Shown here piece by piece: positions 1 through 11,180 of a DNA stretch of 64,000 nucleotides. The stretch covers positions 17,065,165-17,129,164 of the forward strand of contig OU015538.1 of NCBI GenBank assembly GCA_907165065.1. The letters are read 5' to 3'. Both the position numbers and the translations under genes were made by a program. How positions within the stretch are numbered: the first letter of the stretch is position 1; every line of letters starts with the position of its first letter. The notes under the pieces are model-generated. The model worked only from the letters and a program-made list of their open reading frames with translations. It was not told the origin of the DNA and ran no database searches. The DNA comes from Caprimulgus europaeus. Its lineage: Eukaryota > Chordata > Aves > Caprimulgiformes > Caprimulgidae.

Positions 1-3000
1 AGGGTGAGTTTTGTTTATCTACGTGATATAAATCTATACTTAGTTCTTTCAGCATCTATATATGGACCCCCAGAATGGAGAGGGCATATTGAACCTTTTC
101 TGGCACATACCTAGCTGGCAAGGTAACCTACTACCTGCAACTAACATTTGCCTAATTGTACACATAACAGCAATGGATTAATTAACCTGTGAGGCCAAAG
201 TCAATGGTTCAAAGCAGGACCTTTTTTACAATGGGAAAAGAGAAATAATCAGATAAAAAGGTAATTTTGTATATAATAGGAGTAAATGTATCTTAATGGA
301 CTACTTTTTTTTTTTCATTGTGACAAATTTTTAAATAACAAAACCTTACTTATAATCCAAATAGGTTTTTCCAAAGGAAAAATAGGGATTTATTTTTTTA
401 TATATTTACAAGAAATACTATTTAAATATTATGAGCATCTGTTAAAAATGCTTGTAACAGTAAAACGGGAAGGACACGACCCCAATGTGAACACATTCGG
501 TCCTGGAGCTTCTCCTTATGCCATGTCAGGAGAGCTCACGTGGTGAAGCTGTCTGCCAGGGAGAGGCAGGGGGGGAGATCCAAGGAGGAAAAAAATGCAA
601 ATTGGAAAGATAGAATAGGAGGGGAGAAAGGTTAATTATCTGTCTCCCTCCAACTCCTTTTCCCCATCTACTGCTATAATGACAAACTGTTTGACCTTTG
701 TAGCTAGAAGTTATTATAAGTAATACACTGGATTTATCATAGGTGCACTCATGTGGGCAAAAAATAGACTAGGCAAATCAAATTTCAATCATAAGTAACT
801 AAGTATTTTAAAAGCATCAAAATGAAAATTACTCCTTGTCCTAAATATATTGAAATTCTGACCTGAAAGATATTATTGTCAGTTCTTATTAAACTTTCAC
901 AAATTGATAACTCTTAATAAATTGTATTTAAAAAAAAAAAAATCACATGCAAAATTTGCACTTAGGAGAACAATTTGATATGTCATGCCATGGTGTATTG
1001 GAAACAGTCTTTGGCTTTGCCTCGATGTCTGTGTTAGGCTTGCAAATTAAACATTTGTTAGTATTCCATGTTGACCTGGCCGCATGGAGTGGTATTAACT
1101 AGCTCTGACTGGCAGCCTCCAGTCCTTGACTAAAGATCTGGTAATTGTGACGTGAGACCCTGAAGCAGAGAAGTGTAAAGGTCAGAAAACTTAGAATGTC
1201 CCTTACAAGCTCCTGGAGGGAGGATTCCCAGGAGGCTGTCTGCCTGTTAAGTAGGAGTACAGAAAGAAGTGGAATAGTGGTGTGTGAAGGAAGTGAAATG
1301 TAGCCATGTTCGTGTGTATGAATAAGAAGTCTTCCACTCTTGCTGTGTTTTGTGCTGGCTCCCAGAGCACCTTTTATTTTCTTTCAAATTTTTGTAGGTT
1401 AGCATCTCTCCTTTCCTCAGGTCTATTTTTTTGTGAGCCCTGCACATCAAATTCTAAAAAGAAGAAAAAAAGGTACAATCCTCCCCAGGCGAGGTTTCTG
1501 CCTACCCAATAATCCCACTGACATGCTGCTTTCTGAGGCACTTGCTGTGCATGTGTGCAAGATTTTACAGAGGCAGAGCAGCACAGGAGTGCTGGAGGCG
1601 TTCTTCTAACGAGCTGTCCAGGTTACTTTCAGATTCTCTATTTTATGTGCCTCCTTGATTCAGGAGAAGCCAAATACTGGGATCTCCCTAACGCTGCTTT
1701 CCACCCAGATTTTAAAGAGAGAAGAGCCTAGTTCTTTCCTGAACTTTTTTATTTTCAGTAGTAAAAGTAATAGCAACATGCCCTCATACATGAGTAATGA
1801 GTGTTCATATCTTTAATATTTAGTATGATGATTCCATTCCAAACAAGGCATACAAGTTCATTTCTTATGTGACTATTTTATTATCTTTTTAAAAACTGAA
1901 AATAAACTCAACTTCTCCACTGATCACAGAAAAGCAAGGAGGCAGAACTTAGTATGTTGTTTCCTTCCTTTCCTACAAATCCTGCAGTGATAAGGAAAGT
2001 AGGAGCATCTCCATGTAGGAATCAGAAGCCCATTTTTAAATTTTTACTTTGCATCTTTCCTGACAACGTCCACAGCTGGTAGAATCCAAATATATTTCTG
2101 AAGTGGAAATATAAGCAAAGATGTTCCAAATGCAACTGCAAATCAGAAAATAATAGTAAAACCCTATAAGGACAACTATTGAGGCTCTATTCATTCCTCA
2201 GCTCAATGTGGTTTTATGAGAGGTTCTTCAAAATAGGATTACAGCATTATACAGTGAATTTTGTGTGAAACTATCATTACTTCCCTTAGAAGATGATTGC
2301 ATAGATTAATGCTTTAATTCATCTTTTATATTGAAAGTAGATGAGCAACACAACTGGAATGTGTGCTTGAAAATGGAGAAAAATGTATATGAATTTGAAT
2401 TTTCTTACCGAGAAGTTTAATGAACCAGAAAAGCAATGATTCACTCAATAAATTGAATAAAGCTCTGTTTTCCATAGCTATCACCTGCTATTTCACTCTT
2501 CTGGAGGGGAAAAATGAATCTCCCCTTAAGGAGGCTGATGTGAATGGAAGGATAAAGTGCATGCAAAGCTGTCATTGGAGTTCCCATGCAAAAAATAAAC
2601 AGGAAAAAACCCTGCCCAATAGACTTCTACAAATATGATTCGCCATGAAAACTATATCTACTGAAATTATAACTGAAGTTCATTGGAGCGAAGTAGTTAA
2701 TATGTTCACTATAAAATCTTAAGTCTGTTTTTCTGGTTATTGCTTATGAGCAATTTTTTTTTTTTTTAACAAATGTTAATAGTTTAAAAAAATCAAGTTT
2801 TTGAAATAATTTTTAACTCTAGAGATCATGAGTAGCTCAGTAGGTACTGACTGCTGGAGGCTGGGATTTTGTGGTAAATCAGGTAAGTCCCACAGCAGTA
2901 AGCCCTTCCAGCACAAATACTTTTGTGTGTGGATTTTACTTTCCTTTTGCAAATACTGGTGTATAGTACTTTGAAATTAACTTTGCACAAATGTGCATGC

Positions 3001-4127
3001 CAATAAGTTAGTCACTCAAATGTTCATGGAAATCAAACACCCCAAAGGACGTGAGTATGGCCTAAGAGAACTTATTTAATACAATCAGCTGAATATTCAG
3101 ATATATTGTTTTTCTCAAGACAATTGTTATACCATGGACAGAACCTTAATACTGACAGTTTTGATAAGTGTCTCTGTAACTCTGAAGTGGTGCTGTTGCC
3201 TAGGGGGTCTCATGCATTCAATCATAGCCAGCTTATGGGGAGAAAAAAAGTGATAGAGAATGGCGTAGTTTATATAAAGTGAAATAGTTTCATTTTTCTT
3301 TATTAAAACTATTCTGATTTCTTTATTTTGTTTATCCTTTTATTGAGCTATCCTCATACACTATTAGATATTTTAATGTTTGGATGTTGCATTACTTTGC
3401 TAATTTCTTTGGATACATTCTTATTCCAGATCCATGAATTGCATATTTTAAGAAATATAAGTGTATTTTACCAATCTCACTTATGTATTAGTTTAGTGCT
3501 TGTTCTCCTTTTAGCCTTTGATTTTATTGTTCTCCTGGAACACAGTGAATGTACTTTCTGAGTATAGTCTCTACATATTGAGTTTATCTTCCCCATTTTA
3601 TCTTCCTTTCTGCTATCTTTCTGAAAAGAGGAATAAAGTAATTATTAATAAATTCAGCCTGTAAGATAGTTTCTCTTAATTGGTTAATAACGACAGTATT
3701 GATTACTACAAGAACCAGCTGTAAGATAGCAGCATGTCTTCAATTAGAAGACAAGCTATTATTGAATTGTATCTGAATCATATTTTTATCAACAGCACAT
3801 CTATATGGATATATTGAACATACACATATACATCTTATTTTTAACTATATGACTAATGAAATAATCTCTCTCCTACCACTTTGAACAAGTGAACAAAAAA
3901 TCGAAATAAAGGACAGCTTCACAAGAATAGTGGAGAGCAGTTATCAAGATGCAAGATGTACATGAAATATAAGATGATGATGAAGTTTTCTAATTTTACA
4001 TCTCCAGAAAATTTTATACATTAAGGAAAAATATATAGCATAATTGCTGTATTTTATATCACTATTGTATGTTGCCTTACCTTATTTTCCCTAAATATAC
4101 AATAATGATTTTTTTTAATGTGTTTAG
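1..4127. other. AT-rich non-coding sequence, no gene seen
   Basis: No open frame here exceeds 86 codons and none has a recognisable domain. Simple tracts include T11 at 305-315, A13 at 930-942 and T14 at 2754-2767. The stretch around 1020-1260 is a little less AT-rich, but I recognise no repeat family or exon in it. Read as intron or intergenic DNA. Confidence 0.75.
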
Positions 4128-4244
4128 AAATCACTAGTATGCCTCCAGAAGATGAAGCTGTCTCTAGAGACACTTTATATCAGCAGATAAGGCATCTATC
4201 ACACATTTATCCAAGAAGTGCATATAGTGGGAAACATAGCCATG
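4128..4244 (+). other. Candidate internal exon (unknown gene)
   Basis: A pyrimidine-rich run (T8, then AATGTGTTTAG) ends in an AG at 4126-4127. After it, 117 nt, a multiple of three, stay open in one frame up to a GT at 4245. The translated segment has mixed, soluble-protein-like composition (it contains MPPEDEAVSRDTLYQQ and HLSHIYPRSAYSG) rather than the low-complexity peptides typical of this window. The possible donor (ATG|GTATTT) is weak, and the frame runs on past it to a stop at 4325. I do not recognise the protein. If it is an exon, it would belong to a plus-strand gene whose other exons lie outside the window or are the other candidates listed. Chance similarity to an exon is quite possible. 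Confidence 0.2.
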
Positions 4245-6289
4245 GTATTTGGACAACTAGAAAACTTTTTACAATCAAAATATCAATTTTTTTTTTTGTA
4301 TTCTCAGCAGAGGTAAATCATTGTTGACTATAAACTGTATTTGTTTCATTTAAGCTGAGAATCATTTTTCAGAAAAGGAATTTTACTACTTCCTTAAAAA
4401 ATATTATCATGCTTTAAACAATGATTTCCTTAGAACTGCTTAGTCTCAATGGATTATTCCTGTTGCCAGGATAACCTTTAAGCCACTGATTCCCAAATTC
4501 ATTGGATTATAACTTATTATCTAGCATCAACACTTCTCAGACTATCATGGATCCTTATCATAAAACTTTTAATTGAAAATGTTCCAACAGGGATAAGATT
4601 TGGAGGCTATTTGCAGAATACTTGGTAAGATACTTGTTAACTACAGCCCTAAACTAAGAATCTTAAAAATAAGAAGCTGTTTGGCTAACAATGGGTTTAC
4701 TTGTAGCTTTGGGGCATTTCTGAAGTGATATGCTAAACTGACTCTCTAAAGCAATTAAATTCACTTCTAAAAAAATTAAGACTCACTCTCCAGCTGTCAC
4801 AGCATAACCAGAAGGAAACGACTTATCATGGGAGAACTAAACTCTTACCTCTCCTGGGCTTTTCTTCAATTATACATTGGCATGTCACAGCAAAGACACT
4901 TATTTAAATTTATGAAGTTTTATTCTGATTTCTCTTGTTTTTTAGTAACAATTTGAAAAAAAAAAAAAGTGGAATTGGATTCCAAGCCCCACTGCAAATA
5001 GTGTACCTTGTCTGTTTTCTGTGTGTGTGTGAAGTGCTCAAGTTGCAGTGTGACAGACAACATTTGGTTGAGTTCTTTGTTCTAAATTTGCATCATATTT
5101 CTTTTATAAAGGAGTGATCAGGCAAGGTGACACTGTCTGGAGAGAGAGGAGACAGTGCCTTTTCCTGGGCAAACGTTGAGCATTGTCTGGGGAGATAATG
5201 CTAGGCAGAAGAGAGAGACAGGGTCATAACAGCAAGCTGGGCACTCACAAAGGATCTTTAGACTAAGCAGTGCAGGAAAAAGATTTCCAGGCCTCAACAA
5301 CCTTCTAAATAACCTTCCTTAATCAGCAGGGGTTATTAAGATTCTTGCCACTAGTCAGAAAGATGCAGAATAGACTGAAACCCACCTGGAAGCAGGGATA
5401 TATTTGGGCACTTGTTATTAAGTTGCTTTTATATTTCTACCTGGGCTTACTAAGCTATTTTGAATTTTCTCTATAAAAACAAATATTATAATTTATTTTC
5501 TGATAAAACCTGATTTTTGAGTTAAATGTCTTTAATTTTTTTTAAGAAGAAGAATCTAAAGACAAGACTACCCTAGAGGACTGAGTAATTTAGAGTTAAG
5601 TTGCCATGAGTTTTTCCCCCCTGAGTAAGTATTTGTTGATAAAATTCAACAAAAAGGGAGGAAAAGTGATTCAAAATAGATTTAATAATTAGCGATATAA
5701 TATTTTTTAAACTCCTTAATACAGAAAGATGTGTAGAACTGAAAATTTTCAATTATGTCTGTTTTTACACCACATTCAGGGGTTTGGATAGTTTGTTGAT
5801 TTTGTTTGTTTAAGCAGCAGGAGCCTTCACAGTAGTTTCTTGAAAAGTGTGGTGATTTTTAAATTTTGATTCAGTTTGACTGGATCAATACAAATAATCA
5901 GGTTTCAAAATTTCCAGTTGGTGGTATTCACATAGAAACAGAGCTGAATTTTTTGGTGTGTGGAGTATATTTTATCTGCACTATTAGTCTTGCTTCTTCT
6001 AATACTGAGCTGAAAGGCTCAGATTTAGTAATTTTTCAGTTTATCTACTTATAGTTTGATTGGTGCTTCTGGTTCTCATTTTGCTAAATTTTACCTCCAG
6101 TCCTTCCCGTTTGCCACCATGATACTGTCATACAAGAACAGCATTTATAATAGAAATTTAGCCTTCTGCAAAGATATTAGACAGAGGTTATATGTAGGTA
6201 TATATCTCAACAATAAGCTGATTTTATATGAGACAGTAGAAAAAATTTCAATCTGATGAGTGTTCACTCACCTATGTTCAGCAAAGAGC
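4245..6289. other. Non-coding sequence, no gene seen
   Basis: Short frames only. There is an A13 tract at 4956-4968 and a (GT)5 run at about 5021-5030. The block at 5100-5340 is somewhat richer in G and C but matches nothing I recognise. Confidence 0.7.
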
Positions 6290-6352
6290 TGAATGCTTGG
6301 ACTCGATGGTCTTAAATGTCTTTTCCAACCAAAACAATTCTATGAATCTATA
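6290..6352 (+). mobile_element. CR1 LINE, 3' terminal fragment
   Basis: The sequence TTGGACTCGATGGTCTTAA (from 6297), followed by TGTCTTTTCCAACC and ATTCTATGAATCTATA, is the recognisable end of a CR1 non-LTR retrotransposon. CR1 ends in copies of a short ATTCTRTG-like unit rather than poly(A), and this piece shows one good copy and one decayed copy. Only about 60 bp remain, consistent with the severe 5' truncation usual for CR1. It has no coding capacity. This is the clearest evidence that the host is a bird or close sauropsid relative. Confidence 0.85.
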
Positions 6353-8229
6353 ATTTCCTTGTTTTCCTCAGTTTAGAGCTGAAGATAGATAGGCTGTTAG
6401 CTTGGCCATACTTTGTTCTTTGGAAGACTCTTGAATTGCCATTGGTCAAGAGAAAGATATTCATTACATCAGAGTTCTTTAATGCACCTTGTTTGCTTGA
6501 CCTAATTTGTTTTGCTGTGTTATATTTGTAGCTAAACTTGGGTGTGAAGAATGAGAAGCTCATGAAGCTCATTATGCTTCATTCAATTTGAAAATTAAAT
6601 TTTGCAATTTGAGAGTTGTAAACACTTTTGAGAAGCATTGTTTCCTGTAATGGAAAACAACACGTTCCTACAGGGTTGTTAGGAAATAAATTTATATCAT
6701 GAATCTTTAAAAAGTCATTCAATATGTTGTACCCTTGGGCTATTGATATACCAGGAATTGTACCTGTATTCTGGAAAAAATGTGCAAGTTGGAAATCTTT
6801 TATTCTTTTCAAGACATGTAACAATTTGAATCTTATTAAGCTCGCTTGTAATAAGCCAAAGCTATTTCAGCCTTTTCTTCTTACAATAAAGCTTCTCAAA
6901 GACACGTAGCTTTCTGTGGTATCTGTTTCCCACCACTAAAACTTTACATGTTTGTTTGAGCAGTACTGAAAAGAGAGTACAATTCTATTCAGTATCACAC
7001 TTTCCAGTATATATTGCATATATTTTCAGTATCCTTTAGGGTCTTTGGTTGAATTAGATATTGAATCAGCCTTTCAAGAGACTAGACACTGGATAGTCTC
7101 CTGCCCGTGCACCTTGAAGCTATACATAAAGTATTTATTAGACAAAAGCTGAAAAGAGAAGACCACAATCTTTTTTCAGAGGTCTCTATATATAGAAATT
7201 CATGTGTTATTTGTGGATAACAATACAATTTGTGCATAACAATACAGTGTACTCTTGCAGCAAGTCTTTAAAAGATGCCTTTTCTTTGAAAAAGGGCTGT
7301 ATTTTGTGTGTTCACATGCAGGCATGTTATTTAGTAAGTGGAATTAATAGTTCTAAGAAAGTCTAAGTGAAGTAATAATTCTTTCAATACCTGGTATATC
7401 AAATGAGAGCTGCTATTTTTCCAGAAGTTTTCAGAATGCTTAGACTTGGAAATTAGATAATTAAATTTTAAAAATTGCTTACCTGGAGATAGAAAAAGAA
7501 AGTATGTCCCATTTAAACAGCCTCTGGCTAAGTTTTTAGAAACGTAGATTCTTTTCTTCCACTTTGGGAAGTCATTTCACCAGCCGGTTTCTAATTTTTT
7601 TTAATTTGAAAACTAGGGATGGCAGCAATATTCTCCTTTGGGCTTTTCTAAGATTAAAATTCTTGAGGTAGAAGTTACTTTTAAAATAGCTTCAGTATTA
7701 CTATTCTGTGGACACTGTTCTTTTCAGAATAGTCTATTTAAAAAAAAAAAGCAAGGCACTCTTAGCTCAAAAAACAAAGACATGATAAGCAGAAAGAGAG
7801 GTATCAACTGATTCTGAAGTCTGGCATTATGGAATTCCTCAAACAGTTGCTCATCCTCATCTTTGAATGGCAATGAATTAATACAGTCAATATAATATAA
7901 TTCAATATAATTCTGAGTAAAGATGATCCAAGATATTGTGGAAGAGGAAATTTCAGAACTTGACCCATGCTTGTATGGGACAAATTATCTTAAGAAAATT
8001 AGTTTTTCAACCTTTTTTTGGACTCTTCCTCTCTCAAGGAATTCTCTTAAGGAATATTAAGCTCTCTGTGACTGTTCCAATGTGTACTTGAGTTAAAAAA
8101 AAATTAAAAATAAGCCTACAAATCTTCACTTTTCTTATCAGTACCATATTAATTTCTAGTGTACAAAATATAAAGTGCTAGGCTTGAGAGAATATAAACA
8201 GAGCTGTCCTGTTGACTATACCATATCAT
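6353..8229. other. Non-coding sequence, no gene seen
   Basis: There are no frames above 81 codons with any familiar content. An A11 tract lies at 7740-7750. The 19-bp tandem duplication at 7209-7246 is listed separately. Confidence 0.7.
7209..7246. repeat. 19-bp tandem duplication, two copies
   Basis: The unit ATTTGTGGATAACAATACA (7209-7227) is followed directly by ATTTGTGCATAACAATACA (7228-7246), with one difference in 19 positions. It looks like a simple local duplication and no function is visible. Confidence 0.9.
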
Positions 8230-8550
8230 TCCTTGTAAAAGTTTATCCAACTTATTCCTTATGATCTCCACTGATGGAGACCCTTTAGTTGCTCTGGTTT
8301 TCTATAGCATGGGGCTTCATCATTACTGTGAGAAAGGTTTCCCCTTCGCTCGCAGGTCTAACCCTAATTTTTCTCACTGCAATTTAAACCCACAAACATG
8401 AAAACCTGATTATTTCCTTCCTCTTTGCAAGAGCCTTTTAAATTCATAAAGGACTCAGTCTTTCCCTTCAGCTAAATAGTACCTGTCTTGTGTAGTACAT
8501 GTTGACCTCTCATCCATCTCATTTCTCTCCTCCATGTATCTCTTGGAACA
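8230..8550 (-). mobile_element. Old, decayed CR1-type LINE fragment (antisense)
   Basis: The plus strand reads like the complement of the 3' part of an old CR1/L3-type LINE. It has 'tttatccaac', 'ctccactgatggagaccc', 'actgtgagaaaggtttcccc', 'actgcaatttaaaccca' and 'ctcagtctttccc' in the expected order and roughly the expected spacing. The copy is heavily diverged and its borders are approximate. No reading frame is preserved. The call rests on remembered family consensus, not on an alignment. A consensus search could extend or refute it. Confidence 0.55.
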
Positions 8551-9329
8551 CAGTCTGAAACTCCTATTTCAACAGAAGTTCTATCCATGCTGTGTAAATA
8601 GGGATCACTTAATGTATCTTGCAAGTATTAACGCCTGTTTGTAGTTTCCAGCATGATATTTGGCTTCAACTATATAATGATATTGACTCATACTTTGGTT
8701 GCAATCTAAAACAATGCACAGATTTTGTTCTGAAGAACTTCCATTTAATTTTTGATCCTTTGTTGTATATTTGCAAAATTGATTAGCTCTACTTCAGAAG
8801 CTCTTTTCTATATTCAAATTTGCTTGTAGAAATGTGTGTGTAGGTGCATGCAAGATTACAAAAGTATGGAAGTGGAATTAATGCATGTTAGTAGTAGCTC
8901 TTGATTAAGACTAGGCACCATGCTAATAAATTTGGAGAATTATTGAGTTTCAGTGCCTTACCCTTAGTCCAAAAAAATGTTTAAAATGCTCTTAGAAGTA
9001 AGACTGAAGTTGCATTGTCAGGCTGAATGAAGTGATTAAGGACTGAAGGCACAAGGCTTCTGCACAAAAAACAGACTTTTGGTCTCAAACTCCATGCAAG
9101 AAATTGTTGGGGTTTGGTTTTGTTTTTTGTTGTGTGTTTTTTTTTTGTTGGTTTGTCGGGTGTTTTGGAACACAGCATGGGAGGGAGATATTAGTTAAGT
9201 TTGCATTTAATTGTGCAGGTTAAGTTCACATTAAAACATCCTATTCCATTTGTACAATCTAGATTTCAAGTTAGCAATTGCCTGTTGTGAGCAGGGAACC
9301 CACATAAGGTATAAACTGCAAAGAGAGAA
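8551..9329. other. Non-coding sequence, no gene seen
   Basis: Unique AT-rich sequence with a T/G-rich simple stretch at about 9110-9165. No recognised element. Confidence 0.65.
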
Positions 9330-9516
9330 TCCTTACACGTGTGAGGAAGACGGGCTTCGGCCATTTAAGTGGCTGTGCCAAGGCATGTCAGCTTCTGACT
9401 TGTACACAGGAGTTCTGGCTGTCTTACGCTAACAAGCTGAGATCTTCAACTGGGAGTGAACGCTTATATTAAGCCACATTAACTTATGCAGCTATTCAGT
9501 ATGTAAATTGGGGCAA

Positions 9517-9530
9517 GTTGCTATGGTAAC
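9517..9530 (-). promoter_or_regulatory. RFX X-box motif
   Basis: On the minus strand the sequence is GTTACCATAGCAAC. It fits the X-box consensus GTNRCC, a 0-3 base spacer, then RGYAAC, bound by RFX-family factors that control ciliary and immune genes. Both half sites are intact with a 2-base spacer. It lies inside the CpG-dense patch and overlaps the start codon of the 39-codon ORF on the other strand. Occupancy cannot be judged from sequence. Confidence 0.5.
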
Positions 9531-9642
9531 CTGCTGCATAAACCAGCTCTCCTTGCAAGCCAAACAGGCCCGGCGGATGTCGAACCCCATGGTGTTCGGG
9601 AGCTGCTTTGATCCCAAGGAGCCAGTGTCAGATACGTGGTGA
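9523..9642 (+). other. Small ORF, 39 codons, unrecognised
   Basis: The ATG at 9523 has G at -3 and G at +4, a strong vertebrate start context. It opens a 39-residue frame ending at TGA 9640-9642. The peptide begins MVTCCINQLSLQAKQ and contains RRMSNPMVFGSCFDPKEP. It has three cysteines, a basic middle and an acidic/proline end, with no signal peptide or membrane segment. It sits in the most CpG-rich patch of the window. The length is within chance expectation, and I recognise no family. A good splice-donor-like GTGAAG lies at its 3' end (after ACGTG, 9635-9639), so it could also be part of a first exon. Treat as speculative. Confidence 0.15.
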
Positions 9643-11069
9643 AGAGGACAACACTGCACAACTGTCATGTTCTGTGTGTAATCAGTGAGCATGTTTTCTT
9701 TGTGCTAGGAAGCCCACAACCTGTTTTTCCTCTACATGAAAAACACCAGCCACACATTTAGTTTTTAAGCATTTGTTTCTCTTAAGTTGAAATTAAGGCA
9801 AGTGGTGATTTGTGACAATTAACTCTGACCTTCGGTGTTTTGTAGTGAGAGAACTCTTCATAGTTTTTTTCCCCTAGCAAAAAATTAATTATTTTTGTGA
9901 TTACATTAATTTCTCCATTATTGTCCTTTGATAGTTGTTCAGAAGTTAATAATACCACTCATTATATATTTTTTATTTGCCTTAGTCTTTCACTGCAATA
10001 ACAGAAGTCAGTTTTATTTAATTTCTCTAGAAAATACATTTTTTACATATTTGAGGCAGAGTGAGCAGACTGCATTAGTAGTCAAATATTACACAAAAGG
10101 CTCTGGAGTGGTTAAAAACACGGCAATGCTGTTAAAGCACAACTGCTACATCATTCACACCTTGCTCTTTAAGAGTAACAGTGTTTATAGAAACGCTTAA
10201 GGCTTAGAGCTAAAGTAGTACAAAATATAATATAAAGCAAGCAAGCAAACCACCTGATGAATCGATACAGGGATTGCCTTCATGATACTCATTTTTCTTT
10301 CCAGTCTGTATGCTTACAGCCTCTACTGTGGAAACAGAGAGTTCTTGTGTTTTTCATTGAATTTGCCATACAACCTGGTGGTTGTTTTATTTTCAACTAA
10401 ACTGCAAAGTTTTCTTGTTAACTCATATTTAGACAAACCTGACCTCATTTGCAGGGTCCTCACAACAATCATGTGCTGTTTCTGAAAAGTGTATAGCACT
10501 TTAAAGTTTCAGAATACAGACTTACAAAGGCTTTCCTCTGCTGAGGATGATTCTTTAAATTTTTCAAACTTCATTTTATAATGAATGTATTCTTTGCTTT
10601 GTTCTGTTTCCCTCTTCTCGCTCTCCCTTTGCCTCATGAGAAGGCTTCTGCAGAATCTCCCCCTTCTGGGAGTTATAAACCAGTGTTTTGTTTGTAGCCT
10701 AAATTTCTTCTTTGCTTTAATGCTGATGTGACACTACCAGGAGCTTTAACAGCCTTTTTTTTTTTTTTTCTCCTCTTAGTGGTTGCTATCACTAATATGT
10801 TTGTAAATTACAGTTGCTCAGTCAATAAATAAAATTTATTGTGTATTTAAACTGATGGTTAAAGTAATTCTGGAACTCAGAATGCCAACAAATTTTAGCT
10901 GGATTTCCCAGCAACAATTGAGCTTGAGTCCTGCAGCTCTGCTGAAAGTAAGAATGTGCCTGGAGACTCATGTGCAGACCCATTCCCCCAAGACAGTAGG
11001 AGCTAAATTGCTCATTAGAGGTCCTGAACACAGCACCATGATTTCTTCTTCTTTCCATTCCTACTTCTC
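9643..11069. other. Non-coding sequence, no gene seen
   Basis: A long T tract (about T15) followed by CTCCTCTTAG at roughly 10755-10779 is a strong splice-acceptor look-alike, but no open exon with a donor follows it. An (AAGC)3 run lies near 10237-10248. Otherwise unremarkable. Confidence 0.65.
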
Positions 11070-11180
11070 CATCCTAGGTCTATTGTCAGCCTTTAGAAAC
11101 AATCCAAGACTCCAAACAGAGTCCAGACAGGCAACTAAAATGTATAATATGAGAAACATCACAAGAAGATACCTGTGAAG
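11070..11180 (+). mobile_element. Possible decayed CR1 fragment
   Basis: The words AGAGTCCAG, GGCAACTAAAATG and GAAACATC occur in the order and spacing of the CR1 region that reads roughly 'gagagtccag...ggcaac(a/t)aaaatgat...gaacatct'. Identity outside these words is low. This could be a very old CR1 copy or coincidence. The fragment is too short to show strand-specific coding. Confidence 0.3.

Larger units (their letters stand above)
9330..9642. promoter_or_regulatory. CpG-dense patch, candidate regulatory element or old LTR
   Basis: About ten CpG dinucleotides fall within roughly 310 bp, against a strongly CpG-poor background. The patch carries an E-box (CACGTG, 9336-9341), an RFX X-box (9517-9530) and a small ORF with a strong start context (9523-9642). 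These features could mark a cryptic promoter or enhancer. They could also belong to the decayed LTR of an endogenous retrovirus, although I see no paired LTR, primer-binding site or target-site duplication. No TATA or polyadenylation arrangement settles the matter. Confidence 0.3.

Noticed and set aside
9250..9720. Possible solo LTR
   Set aside because: No clear TG...CA borders, target-site duplication, polyadenylation signal or second copy seen, so it is kept only as a CpG-dense patch of uncertain origin.
10855..11178. 107-codon plus-strand frame
   Set aside because: No recognisable domain. It overlaps a minus-strand frame and its 3' part may be a decayed CR1 scrap.
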